From: Gossypium raimondii
Lineage: Eukaryota > Streptophyta > Magnoliopsida > Malvales > Malvaceae
NCBI RefSeq assembly: GCF_025698545.1
Contig: NC_068571.1
Span: forward strand, 53,291,733 to 53,355,732
Direction: 5' to 3'
Length of the DNA stretch: 64,000 bases
Shown piece by piece: positions 23,965-36,116 of the stretch. The translations under genes were made by a program, and so were the position numbers. The notes below the pieces were generated by a model that made no database searches, was not told the DNA's origin, and was given only the letters and a program-made list of their open reading frames with translations. How positions within the stretch are numbered: the first letter of the stretch is position 1; each line of letters begins with the position of its first letter.

Positions 23965-24689
23965 TTAATATAATTTTTTTATTAACAAATAAAAACATCG
24001 ATAATTGAGTGATGAAAAAGAGAATATTAATAGTTTACCCTTATTTTATATACACAGTATTAAAATAGCATTGCGATTGCCATCTCTATCATGATTCTTT
24101 TATTAAGACATGGCAATGGAAGAAGTTGACAAATGTTGTTTGGATTTGTTTATTAGCAATAATACCCCAAACCCATATTTGGGAATCTCTTTATTTTTGG
24201 TTGACCCTAACATATTTAACCACAATCAAATCCCCACACGGATCCATTTAATTGTTTTTAATCCAATAAATAAAAACAATTTGTTTGACTTTAGTGGGTG
24301 GAAGAGCTTTTCTATTTAAAATGTTTGAAAATTTTACTTTATTTTTATTGACCGACTTGATTTTTGAAAAAACAATTTGTCAATGATATAAAATTTGTTT
24401 TTCAAGAGAGCAATTTTAATCCCAGCACTCACCATTATTTCTTTTTTTAACGTCAAATCCTATAGTTATTAACCCTCTACTATAATTTAATCATTTATAT
24501 GTATTTTTAATCGCAACCCATTAATTCTATTAAATAATACGAGCTAAAAATATCTTTGTATTAATGAGTAAAATGGACGAGATTTTTAATATAAATAACT
24601 AGTTCATTCTTTAATCTGACGTATAGAAATTAATTTGTTTAATAAATAAGGTAAAATGTAATCTGATTCTTAATACAGAGTCCCTATAC
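23965..24689. other. AT-rich intergenic sequence
   Basis: No gene or bounded repeat identified. A short ORF at 24110-24319 starting MAMEEVDKCCLD has no recognisable domain. Confidence 0.35.
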
Positions 24690-27438
24690 TAGACCTGTTC
24701 ATAGGTCGAGCTATCGCCTAGGACCGAAGGCTTGCTTGAATTTTGAGAGGGTTTGAGCAAAAATATTAGATGTAAAAAATGGGCTTGAGAAAAAAGTTAA
24801 ACCTGTTTAAAATATGATTCAAGGGAGTTCGAGCCAACCCATTATTAAAGTTTATAATACTTTATATTATATAATTTATAACATAAAAAATAAATATATA
24901 CTAAACCTATAATACTAGTATAATGTAAACATTAAAAAAGTTAAAATGACTATATAAAAAATTTTAAAGAATAAAAATATAAAAATTTATTAAATGTTAA
25001 ATAAAATTAACATAAATATATATATTTTAACAAATTTTAAAAAAATAATATGAAGGGACCTAAAATGAGCTTGGGTTAGTCATTTAAAAATATGAGTGGA
25101 CTCGAGCAAAATTGTAAATGTAACAACCTGATAGTCAAGAGTATTAGAAAGTGTATTTTCGGGTCTCCGTTTTCGTAAAACGTACTCGTAAATATTTTTA
25201 AAAAATATTTACGAAACTAGTTAGGTTTTGGTTAGGTGAATTTGCATGAATTAAGAGTAATTAGGTATAAGGACTAAATTGCATAAATGGTGAAAGTTGA
25301 ATTATAGATTAAAAATAAAGGGACTAAAGAAGCAATTAATCCTTATTTCAACAAGTGGATGGTGTTGGTAAGTACATATGTAAAATTTATATACACATAT
25401 TTATTAATAAAATATATAATATAATAATAAAGTAAATATAATAAAATAAATAAGTAAATGAAATAAATAAAGAATAGAAAGAACAAAGCAGAAAACGAAG
25501 CAGGAGAAAAGAAAGAAAATAAAGAAAGAAAGGAGAAACTAGGGTTTTAAGGTTTCAAGTTTAATTAGTTAGTTAAGTTAGTTTATTTTCTTGTAATTTT
25601 TATGTTTTTAGAATTCGATATTAAATACTATCCGATCTATGTTGAAATTTTAGAAATTATTGAGTTTTTAAATGTTGACTATGTTGAATAATTTGAGTAT
25701 TAGGGATTAAATTGATAGATTTTAAGTTAGAAATGAAAAGGATTGAATTGTAGAATAAATTGTAAATTTTGAGTAGTAGGGACTAAATTGTGAAAAATTT
25801 GAAATTTAGGAATTTATGTGAAAATAGGGAGTTGAATTTAGTCTAAAGTGGAATTTGCATGAAAACAAAGAATTAAATGTGAAGAATAAAAGTTAGTCTC
25901 GGTTTAGGGACTAAATTGGAATTTAGACAAATGTTGAGTAAAAAGTTGAAATATTCAATATTCAATATGAAATTGTATTGTATTGATAAATTTTAATTGT
26001 TTTAATTCCGTAGCTAACGTCGTACTGGAACTCTCAACTAAAAAGGGGAAAGATAAAGTCAACGAGGAATAACTCGAAATTTCTGGTTTGTATTTCTATA
26101 ATTCAGATTTAGTTGTTAATTGTTATAATTCAAATTAATATATATGGCAAGTGTTGAGGTGAGAATTATTGTGTTTTGTAATTGAAATAGATAGATTTAG
26201 TAAGTGATGAATTTATGGAATTTATATTGATTGAATTGGTATATATATTGAATATATTGATTATTTGAATTGAAATGAATATTGGTTGTATTTGAAAAGT
26301 GAATTGGAACTCTATTAACTGTATCGGGCTTAGTCAGATATAGATGACATGTCATAAGATTGGAAGAGTTCAGGGATTTCTTCGACTTCGAGTCGATAAG
26401 GCACTGGGTGCCAATTTACTTCGGTTTTGCCGATGAAACACTAGGTGTCAAATTATTACTTCGAATTATCCGATGAGACACTGGGTGCCAAACTGGTGTG
26501 TTTTGGTTGGATCCGTATATCCGTCCGAGTTCGAGTCGTGTTAATAGAGGTAATTAATCGAACTTGCATTATGATTGCTGTTAGATGATATTGTATGTGA
26601 AATGAAAATGGGACAATGAATTGAAATATGGATTGAGATACGTCAATTGTGTATTCACGAATTGGATATGGAATGAACACAATTATTGTTTAAATGATAT
26701 GTGTATTATATTGTGAAAAACTATTTGTATACCAAAAATGAGAATTGAGATATTGTGAAACAAATGAATGGTTATTGAAATATTTAGATTGTATATTTGT
26801 GGTTCATATTTTTTTTTATATTCGGATTATAGAAATACCACTGAGTTTTACTCATCGTATGGTTTTGTTTTCTGTGCGCAAGTTAGGTACTTAATTTTGA
26901 TCGCCGATTCAGCATCCAATAACGATCCTGAACTAAAATGTGGTGACATTTATCATTTTTGTGTCGGCATGTACCTAAGATGTCTAATTATTAGTCATTT
27001 TGTGGATTGATTGTAAAAAAGATTATAAGTTAATGTTTGTTGGTTCTATATATGTGTGTGTGTATGTTTGAGGTCATATTATGGCATGTTTAAGTTAATG
27101 TTTAAATGAACATGAAATAGGTAAAATAGATTAAATTTGGCATGTTTACAAGTTGGATTTAAATGATGTTTTATTTATATGTTTTATTGATATAATTCTG
27201 GTACCTATGAGGGTGCATTGGTTAGGCACCTAAAATGATTGTTATGACATGTTTTGGATGCGTTTGATTGTGTTTTGAAATTATGTCTGTTTGATCGGTA
27301 ATGCTCCGAAACCCTATTTCGACGATGGATGTGGGTTAGGGGTGTTTCAGTAAACTTATATTTGGGCTGGATCGAGCTTAGACAAACATAAAGTGTTAAT
27401 ATCATGCTTAGATCAAATTCGACCCATTAACACCTCTA
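24690..27438. mobile_element. hAT-like MITE, split by a later LTR insertion
   Basis: Left part 24690-25118 and right part 27355-27438; without the insert the element is about 515 bp. Left end TAGACCTGTTCATAGGTCG and complement of right end TAGAGGTGTTAATGGGTCG form an inverted repeat that begins TAG, as in hAT elements. Flanks CCCTATAC (24682-24689) and CTCTATAC (27439-27446) are an 8-bp duplication with one mismatch. The sequence type, with 'gggtttgagcaaaaatatta', resembles a dispersed cotton repeat from memory. Confidence 0.65.
25119..27349. mobile_element. Solo LTR (2.2 kb, gypsy-like)
   Basis: Starts TGTAACAACCTG and ends GGTGTTTCA, flanked by a perfect 5-bp duplication GTAAA (25114-25118 and 27350-27354). 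There is no gag-pol inside, no primer-binding site and no second LTR copy, so it reads as one long LTR left by recombination. Near 26394-26489 it has three imperfect 37-40-bp subrepeats around 'cgatgaaacactaggtgtc'. It sits inside the hAT-like MITE. Assignment to gypsy rests on LTR style only. Confidence 0.8.
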
Positions 27439-27450
27439 CTCTATACTATT

Positions 27451-27880
27451 TTTTTTTGGATGAATGATGAAATTCATTAATCCACTAATACAGTTAAACT
27501 GCTATAAAAGAATAAAAAGTACTATACATTAACTTTAAGCTTTACAAATAAATTAACCAATGATACCTCAAGAAGCACAAAGTGAAGTATTAACATGATT
27601 AGTTCTACTTATTAGTCTTCCTCTTAAGCGAGCCCGGACAATTTCTTTAATCTGCACCAAGACAATAACTTCATTCAAGAGTGATGCACCAAAATGACCC
27701 TTGTTCCTCCGTCTTCGCATGACATACAAATATGCACTTTAAGCAAACTTGAGTATAGCAATAAGTAAGGACTTTCATTTAAATTTCAATATCACTCAAG
27801 CTAACTCTTGCCTCCAAGTTCCCACAATCTTATAAATGGAGCAAAGGCGCAAAATTGACTTCCACACCTTATTTTACCAA
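27451..27880 (-). mobile_element. 5'-truncated LINE, 3' end only
   Basis: Read on the minus strand this encodes, with breaks, IYKIVGTWRQELA, a LLIAILKFAWSAYLYV-like stretch and RRNKGHFGASLLNEVIVLVQ. This is the C-terminal region that follows reverse transcriptase in plant L1 LINEs. It ends in a run of A (the T run at 27451-27459), as expected for the 3' tail of a LINE. Several stops, dead. The 5' boundary near 27880 is approximate and no target duplication was identified. Confidence 0.65.
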
Positions 27881-29085
27881 TTATTTGATGTAATTTATTT
27901 TTCAAAATAAACAATGTGATTAATTTGTTTTAAAAAGAAAGTTGACCTAAAAAAAATGATAGACTCGCTTTCTTCATAAATTTTGACAAGTCACTAAAAA
28001 TATGCCACGTTTTGGGATCCAAAAGTCGTCGCACTTCGAGGTTCTAGAAAAATTAATTAAAGTCGTACTAATATATTAAAAACCCATTCGTGAGCTCACA
28101 ACCGTTGGATAATTCAAAGATAATCGAGCGGTTTAGGAGCGAATTACCGGTACCACCCGGTTACATTGAAAAGAAAAATTGACCCAGAAAAATAAAAAAG
28201 TTGGTCAACAGCTTTGGGTTAAAAAAAGGAAATGATTCCACGTGATCCCCACTTTAGTCAGCTTTCATTCCATCTTTTACTGTGCATGCCGTTCCCCCAA
28301 AAATTTCATAATTTTTAACTATATTAATTAATATTTATAAATAAATTCACAACTCTTTTTTTTTTTTAACATTGACTGCCGACACCAAAATCTTCTGTTA
28401 TTTGCGCCAACATCTTTAAATTATGATTTATATTCTAAACCGATTTTTAAATTTTAAATATTTTAATTAAATCCTTCAATTTTTTAATATTATACCAATT
28501 AAGTTTTTTATCAATTTAGATGTTAAATATTAGTCAAGATTTAATATAGATACATTTTAAAACTTAAATCTAACCTATTAGAAAAAACTGTCAAGTATAA
28601 TATTGTCTTTTTAAAATGTAAAAGTCAAATTGTTCATACATTGAAGGATATACATGTTTAAATTTTAATTTTCGTGTTTTAAATATGTTACAGTGATAAA
28701 TTTAAAATTAAATTAAAATACGACTCATAGTTCGCGAACATTACGTGGAATTGAGCCTAATAAATTTGCTGAACAAAACTTGAAAACAATAATTAAAAAT
28801 AAGATTTTATTAATAATTGTTTTAGAAAATGGTTTAAAGTTGAAGTTACTTGGTTTCTTTCAAAAGTTAAAGTTGAATAGCACCGAACCCATGTGTTTAA
28901 TTTGACTAAATCTCAATTTAATTTAAAAATAAAATTGACTTTCTAATCAAAACAGTTACTGTACTATCATCACTTTGTCAAATTTCAATCAAACGGTCAA
29001 ACCATTAAGCGTTAAATTTGCAAAATGAAAAGATTGACCAAAATATAAAATAAATAAATCCACACATAACTTTGAACAGTTATTA
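27881..29085. other. AT-rich intergenic sequence
   Basis: No gene supported. Contains several TTGAC cores on either strand that could act as WRKY binding sites, but their density is not clearly above chance. Confidence 0.35.
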
Positions 29086-29595
29086 GGTAGATTGCAATTA
29101 TTAAATTATTAGTAAGTTTATATTTTGATTATTTAAATTTAAAAGTTATAAAATAGTTTTGAACTATTTGAAAGATTTCATTTAAGTCATTGAAATGTTA
29201 AAATTATTGTTTTATGATATTTTCTATTTACATTGCCTGCAATAATCGAAAATTCTCATTCATTTTCTCTTCTATAGTTTAATTTTTTATACGTCACAAA
29301 TCTACGGACCAAATCTTAACAATTTTCTTCTCCTATCTGCAACACTAATCACCAGATAGACTTGGACCTAATTTTTTTATAGTTTAATTTTTTTTATTCT
29401 AATTGGACCTAAGGTGTGTTATGGTCAAATTGTCGCTTGGAGCTCACTAGCTAGACTTTTAAAAAAGAAACTTAACAGTCTAGTGACTTAAATAAAAACT
29501 TTTAAATAATTTAATAATTATTTAATAATTTTTTAAAGTTAAATAAATAAGTATAAATTTATTAATAGTTTAGTGACATGGAATGTAATTTACCC
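29086..29595. mobile_element. Inverted-repeat MITE upstream of the WRKY gene
   Basis: Left end includes 'ggtagattgcaattattaaa' then 'ttattagtaagtttatattt'; the complement of the right end is 'gggtaaattacattccatgt' then 'cactaaactattaataaatt'. These are long imperfect inverted ends around a non-coding 510-bp core. The flanking duplication is not clear. It ends about 460 bp before the WRKY start codon. Confidence 0.6.
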
Positions 29596-30053
29596 TTATT
29601 TTTATTATTTTGAATAGAAAATGAACCGCTACTATTGTTACTTTGACTTTGATCAAGAACAGCGCATTGTTTGTTTTGTTATGGTCTCGTCAACGTTGTT
29701 TATTCAACGGAAATTTCAAATCTACCCTCTTCCTTTGGACCAAAACAAAAACCAAATCTTACCTCATATTCCCTCTGCGCTGGCGCCCACCACCCACCGA
29801 TTTCTTTAATCTTTATTCAACTCTCTCTCATGGAAATTTTCAAATCAATCTAGGCCCTCGGATTGAAATCCCCTTTTTACCCGGTCATCTGGTCATCCTT
29901 TAGCCGGCCCTAGCCCTTATATCTCCCCCTTCTCCTTCACCTTCCACCTCCCCTTCACCGTTCAACTCTTCTACTTTTCGCCAGGCTTCAATGTTTTGTT
30001 GACCTCTCAACTTGCTTAGTTTCCTTTGGTTGTCGTCGTTGTTTTTCGTGAAA
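29596..30053 (+). promoter_or_regulatory. Proximal promoter and leader of the WRKY gene, with W-boxes
   Basis: Rich in pyrimidine tracts near the start codon. TTGACT at 29643-29648 and TTGACC at 29999-30004 match the W-box TTGACY, the site bound by WRKY factors, so self- or cross-regulation is plausible. The transcription start was not fixed. Confidence 0.5.
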
Positions 30054-31262
30054 ATGGCGGTGGATCTGATGAGTTTTCCTAAGATGGATGATCAGATGGC
30101 CATTCAGGAGGCTGCAACGCAAGGTATGAAGAGCATGGAGCACCTGATTAGCCTCCTTTCTCACCAGTCTAACCGACTCGACTGCGCTGAGGTTGCCGAT
30201 CTCACCGTCTCTAAGTTCAAAAAGGTCATCTCACTAATTAACAGAACCGGTCACGCTCGGTTCAGACGTGCACCGATTCAGTCCTCTTCCTTTTCCTCAC
30301 CGTCATCATCCGCTGCTTCTCTAACTGTTACTGATTCCCACAAGGCTCTAACTCGAACTCCTGCCCCGGTTGAAACACCGCCGCTGACCGTAAATCCGGC
30401 GCCGGTTGAAGCTCCAAGTACGGATCCTGCTAGTTTCGTTCCTTTGCAACCCCAGAGTTTAACACTCGATTTTACGAAACCTTGTTTGTTTAGTTCTAAC
30501 ACTAAAAGCACTGAGTTGGAGTTCACAAAAGAAAGCTTCAGCGTGTCGTCGAACTCTTCGTTTATGTCTTCTGCGATCACCGGAGACGGCAGCGTTTCGA
30601 ACGGGAAGCAAGGATCATCTCTATTTTTGACACCGGCGGCGGCCGTTTCCTCGGGAAAACCACCACTATCCTCTGCTCCATTCAAGAAGAGGTGCCGCGA
30701 ACATGAGCACTCTGAGAACGTGTCCGGCAACGGCAAGTGTCACTGCTCAAAGCGAAGGTAAATACTAGGCTTTTTCTGGATTTTCAAAAATTTCAAAAAT
30801 AGCTTCACTTTGTGAGTCGTGAAAAAGTACAGAGTCAAGATCAAAACTGATTTGCATTTGGTTTGATATTTCAGGAAAAACAGGGTGAAAAAAGTAATCA
30901 GAGTTCCAGCCATCAGTTCTAAGATCGCCGACATTCCGGCAGACGAGTATTCATGGAGGAAGTACGGTCAAAAACCGATCAAGGGCTCACCATACCCACG
31001 GTATCTACCCTAGTCCTGAGAATCATGAAATCAGAGCATTTCTAGGATTAGTCGTGATCTGAGTTTGCGTTGACTTATTTTCAGGGGATATTACAAGTGT
31101 AGTACGGTCAGAGGGTGTCCCGCTAGGAAACACGTGGAGCGAGCGACCGATGATCCGTCGATGTTGATTGTAACATACGAAGGGGAGCACCGGCACAGTG
31201 AAGGCGCGGCGCAGGAGAACATGGCTCCAGGTGTGGGGCTGGTAGTATTCAAGTCAACTTGA
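30054..31262 (+). CDS. WRKY transcription factor, group IId
   Basis: Three exons: 30054-30757, 30875-31000, 31085-31262; 1008 nt, 335 residues. Start [20 protein letters not shown]. Residues about 40-75 hold the C-motif region ([20 protein letters not shown]), the calmodulin-binding segment of group IId. The middle is Ser/Pro-rich. A basic segment ([23 protein letters not shown]) is a likely nuclear signal and zinc-cluster region. The WRKY domain has WRKYGQK and a C-x5-C-x23-H-x-H finger. The last intron splits the arginine codon of PRG, the conserved R-type position. Group IId factors bind W-boxes and act in defence, senescence and stress; closest to WRKY7/11/15/17 by memory. Intact. Confidence 0.95.
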
Positions 31263-33844
31263 TAAACAAATAAACGTAGAGTTTTGTAATATTTTAGAGT
31301 GGTTGAGGGGGCTGAATGTAAATTTGTTTTTTCTTTAGATATATTTATAAATTTTCCTAATGAAAAAAGTAAAGCTTAATTAAATTAATTGTTGATTGGT
31401 GATGACGATGAAAATAGCAATAATAATATCTTAATAATTCTACAAACTTTTCAACTGAATTTCTTTTTTCAGGAGGGGTATCATTTTCTATTTTAATTTA
31501 CTTGGGAAGGTGTTTTTTTTGTATAAATTTAAAGAAATAAGTACATTTTGACTTAACTTCAATTCAATCTTTTGTATGGTTCAGCTCCAGCTGTTTTCAT
31601 AATATAATCTAATTAGTACTTTGTTACTCTTCATTACATGTCTTATCACTTTTTCAACCTCAATTGGTTTATATTATGATGTTGAAATAAGAGCTGGACA
31701 AATATTTTATATTAACGCTAAAATATATTCGCACCAACTAATTATTCACATACTTTTATTTTTCATCATCCAATTTTTAAAAAATTATTTTCAACAGTCA
31801 CTTTCTTGTTAAATCATTAGTGGAATGTAGACTTCACCGATACTAAATTTAATCCTATGATATTTATAAATTTTATCAGTTTGGTCCTAATTCTAAAAAG
31901 TTTAATAAATTTAACCCTCAACTTTAAACATTCTATCAATTTAATCCATACAAATTTTATAAAAATCATAATTTTTTAGTACATTTATAATTTGTTCTAA
32001 ACAAATTGCTAAAACTTTCAACTTGCATCTTAATAAAAGAAGAGCAATGTTATTGCAAAGACTATTTATGGTATAAAGAAGGCGAAAAAGAAAAGAAGAA
32101 GAATTGAAGATGGAATTTAGCAAGGAATCCCGAGAAAGACTAAGGATCATGGCTTAGCTTTCCCAAAAACCGTTCTTGTTGGGTTTTGCTTTTCTTGGAT
32201 TGAGGCTTAGGTGAAGAAGACACAGATGATGCCACTGCTCAACAATCATTTAAAAAAGCATAAATTATTTGGCCATCTACTTTAAAACAAAATTTATTTT
32301 AATCCTCTATTTAATTTTCCGATTCTTTTAGCTTTTAAACTTGTATTGTTTATCATATTACTCCAAAATAGATGAAAAATTAATAGAATTAACTTTAGTA
32401 ATGCCATCCAAGTAACAATCCACTTATGTCACATTAGCAATTCACTAAAATATTAGAAAACCATGAACTTAATTAATTAATTCACTAAAACCATCAACTT
32501 ACTTATTTTACATTTTTAAATTTTATCATTGTCATGGAGTGAAAAGAAAAGTAAAATCCAACATAAAAAATCTAAGCAACATACTTTAATGATCAAAATC
32601 CAGTATATTATTTGTTTTTTCTACCAAAATAATTTTTCATTTTGTTGCTATTTTGAGTTGTTTTTTGTACCGAAAATGAACAATGTAATAGAAGTGCCAG
32701 ATTACAATGGTTACTATGGTTTGATATGCGAAAAATTGTATAAACAAAACAGAAATAACATAGAGGTTTGTTTACGCAATTCAATTTCCTATATTTTGCG
32801 GAGCCTAACTTAGTGAGTAATTCCACTATTTTTAATCTTCAATGCAACAAGTTATTCACACTCTATCACTTACCAAGTATAGCGATCTCACTTTTGCACC
32901 TAAAGAGTAAAACACTCACCTCCAAATCCTACCCCTAAGAACTTGGACAGTAAACACTTAATAATCTTTACAATTCAGTTTACACTCTCTCACAAAATAG
33001 TTCCATGTTGAACATATTAGAATGCATTAAATAAGCTCTCTTACAAAACCAATACAAGCCTCAAAACATATATTCAATTTTGGGTTGCTAACATATAATC
33101 TAAGTGAATAAAAAGTAAATATTTGAAAATAACTATCATCAATAACAATCAAAACAAAATCACTCGAAGATATGCTCTCCAAAATCAGCAACACTATCTT
33201 GATGAAATCTCTAAATTCCAAGAATTTAATTGATTCACAAGAATCCAATCCAATCTTCAAATATCAAGGATTTATTTTCCATAGATGGGCAAGTATCTTT
33301 AATAATACAACATATTAACAGGTTCAAAGATTTTCTTCATTAAATTACCAATCCAAATAAGACAAGTATTAAACCATCGTCTACAATTGGCACTGTCGAG
33401 TGCCACTTAGCAACTCTCAGTTTAATTTGCCTCAACAATCTCCCATTTGGCAATTTGATGAATAAAATCAAATAATATAGGAAGCTAGCTACCACAATCA
33501 ACAATACTCCCCTTAGTACAAAGCTCAACTTAGTACATAATATAGTAATTTTAACTATCAATGCTATATCTAGAATTCACACCAATAATCAAAATACTAA
33601 ATTATAGCTAAGGAACAGATAAGATAATATGCATCAAAATACCAAATGTCATAACGTGAAAACAGGAACATGCTAATAGTTAGACAATTGCTAGTGTAAT
33701 TTACCTATATATTAATTATATAATTATAAAATTCAAGTAAGGCTGATAAAATTACCAATAATATTACTATCGAATAATAATAAATGAATTGCTTAAAAAA
33801 GCTTTAGCGATTATAAATTAAAACTTTGTACCACCCGTTTGAAC
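31263..33844. other. Intergenic, scattered old repeats
   Basis: The WRKY 3' UTR lies at the start. Stretches at 31840-31960 ('cagtttggtcctaattcta') and 32270-32470 carry the 'fixed phrase' style of degenerate plant MITEs. The region 33300-33560 looks like decayed retroelement DNA. No gene supported. Confidence 0.35.
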
Positions 33845-34170
33845 ACATGCTGCTTGCCTGGATAAAGTTCGCTTGCATCCCATTTTCACACATGTTGCTC
33901 ACATGGACGAAGTTCGCTTGCATCCTGCTTGCCGACATGCTACTCGTCTAGATGAAGCACGCTTGCTTGCATTGCCGCTCAATTGGAAGAAGTTCACTTG
34001 TATCCTGCTTGCGCACATGTTACTTGCTTGGATGAAGCTCGCTTGCATCCCACTTGCTTACATTGTCATCCGCCTAAGTGAAGCTTGCTTGCATCCCACT
34101 TGCGCACATACCGGTTGCTTGGATGAAGCTTGTTTTCATCCCAATTGTGTACATATTGCTCCTACCTAAG
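33845..34170. repeat. Degenerate tandem repeat, about 45-bp unit, seven copies
   Basis: The anchor gcttgcatcc or a variant occurs at 33871, 33916, 33961, 33996, 34041, 34087 and about 34132, so the spacing is 45 bp with one shortened unit (35 bp). Units read roughly as 'gatgaagctcgcttgcatcc' plus 'cacttgcgcacatgttgctt'. The 45-bp period equals 15 codons, which keeps one frame open, but I do not regard it as a gene. Confidence 0.85.
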
Positions 34171-34445
34171 TAGCTTAAGCAATTACCATAAAATGCCTTG
34201 GCAGGGGCAACAAATTGTTTCACGATTGGGCTTTGCATCGTATTATATCATTATTGTCTGATTATTTTTATTTTGTCCAATTCATGAGAATCCCTTTCAA
34301 CAAATGTAATTCTCATGTAGGAGGCAAAATGTAAATAGTTGTTTTTTATTATGAACATTTCTATTAATAGTAGTTCCAGGGTTTATCATTCTCTACAACT
34401 ACAAGAGCACTCCTAGGGAAAAATTATCTTTGGGAACAACACTAT
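34171..34445. other. Possible LTR-type sequence beside the tandem repeat
   Basis: Phrases such as 'gaggcaaaatgtaaatagtt' and 'ctctacaactacaagagcac' resemble the U5 side of LTR retroelements, but no bounded LTR pair was found. Confidence 0.25.
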
Positions 34446-34572
34446 GGGTGGGTTTGGATGACCAATTGGTTGCAGTGCAGTGCCTTTGTCACATAATATA
34501 ATATCTAATCTCACCGTCACCATTATTTTTACACTAACCGCAAGTAAATGCATCGTCCATCCAAACCCACCC
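34446..34572. mobile_element. 127-bp MITE
   Basis: Perfect 15-bp terminal inverted repeat GGGTGGGTTTGGATG at both ends, with TAT on both sides (34443-34445, 34573-34575). The 3-bp duplication and G-rich TIR suggest the PIF/Harbinger group, although TTA/TAA would be more usual. Confidence 0.75.
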
Positions 34573-35120
34573 TATATTGGAAATGCTAGACTTAGAAGGG
34601 TTGGCAAGATTTTTGGATAGCTCTACTTTTGGAATGTCTTGAAGAGCATAGCTTGAAGGCTCAAATATAGATACTGTTAAAAAGTTCCATTTTTTTTTTG
34701 GTGAAGTAAGAAGTTCCCTTTTTAATAATTTTTTAAAATACAAGTGCTTACTTCTTATTCCCTCATTGAGCAAATGGTGTGTTTTTCCTTAAGGCCATTC
34801 TCGCCAAAATATTTTATGTGCGTGTAACTTTAATGTAACCATCATTATACCCACGATCTATAAAACTTACCTCTCATTATCCACATTCAAGTAACCTCTT
34901 CCATTTCCATTTCCTACTTTATTTTTATAATTGTTCTTTAATAACTTCCTTTCTAAGGCTTATAAATAGCGATGGAAATACTCCATTTGGAGATTTTTTA
35001 ACTTTTGACAAATTTGGGCATTCTAAAATTCTCTATGCAACTTTCTTTCTACAATCACAACAACCATTTTAGTTCTCACCTTTCTCTATCATTATTGCTT
35101 CCATCATCACCTCTTGCTAC

Positions 35121-35347
35121 CAGTGGCGGAGCCAGGGGGCCCTTGCCCCCCTTAAAATAGAATTTTTTTAACCCTTTGTAAGTTATAAAATTTTAAATTA
35201 GTAATGGTAAAATTGTACTTTGTCCCCTCAAAAATGATAAAATTTTGATTTAATCATTTAAAAATTATAAAGATATAGAATATTAAAATGGTAAAAATAT
35301 ATAATTTAATTTCACCCCTCCCTCCAAATTTTTTTTTCTCGCTAGTG
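35121..35347. mobile_element. hAT-like MITE, 227 bp
   Basis: Begins CAGTGGCGGAGCCAGG, a phrase common to plant hAT-like MITEs; the complement of the end is CACTAGCGAGAAAAAA. Flanks CTTGCTAC (35113-35120) and CTTGCCAC (35348-35355) form an 8-bp duplication with one mismatch, as expected of hAT. Confidence 0.7.
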
Positions 35348-36116
35348 CTTGCCACCGCACTTATTTTCCGTCTACTCCGATGTTCTTCTCTGCCATCACT
35401 TCACAACATTTCATTTTACTGATTTATAACATTTCCTCACTTAACCAAAAAAAATCATTTGCAACATTCATATTCACTCATTGATTCAATTACTAGCTAG
35501 GTTGCATTAAAACTTATAATTTGCTAGATTTCATGCACAAATTTTCACATGATTATAAATTATTTAGTCATCAGTTTTTTAAAAAGAAAAAAAAAACTCT
35601 TTATTTATGTTTGTGGATAGATGTACCTGTTGTTGGGAATTTATACATGTTTATTGTCAAGAATTTGGCAAACACTATTGGGTATAAAATGTTTGTTGAT
35701 TCTTTAATTTATATATTTCTGCAAGTACTAGATGCAAATCCATTCTCCTTGCCCTTGAAATGAAATTGAATTCTACCGTTCAAATTACTACTTGCAAGTA
35801 CTGGCGATGTTATAAATATAAAGAGGATTGATGTTCTTACTTCTTAATTCGAACAAGGAGATTCTTTTGTTTAATTTACGGATAATATATATATGTATAT
35901 ATATAATATATGCTTAAATTTGCTTTAAAAGTTTGAACCAGACCACTCCCTTTGGTAATGAATATATACACATATTAAATTAATCTTTGAATATTACAAA
36001 TTCTTGCTACATTTAATTTCTCACAGGAACAAAGGAAAGTGGGGGAAAGATTACAACAATTGAAATGAATAAAAAAAACTCAACCATGGCTTCACGCATT
36101 TGTAAGTTTTTTGTTT
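35348..36116. other. Intergenic, 3' flank of the repeat-bearing gene
   Basis: AT-rich. It includes a palindromic 'atatatatgtatatatataa' tract at about 35886-35907. No gene supported. Confidence 0.35.

Noticed and set aside
30278-30736. 152-codon minus-strand ORF opposite WRKY exon 1
   Set aside because: Shadow of a GC-richer coding exon; no protein features.
33873-34169. 98-codon ORF over the 45-bp tandem repeat
   Set aside because: Open only because the period is 15 codons; no start context, domain or splice support.
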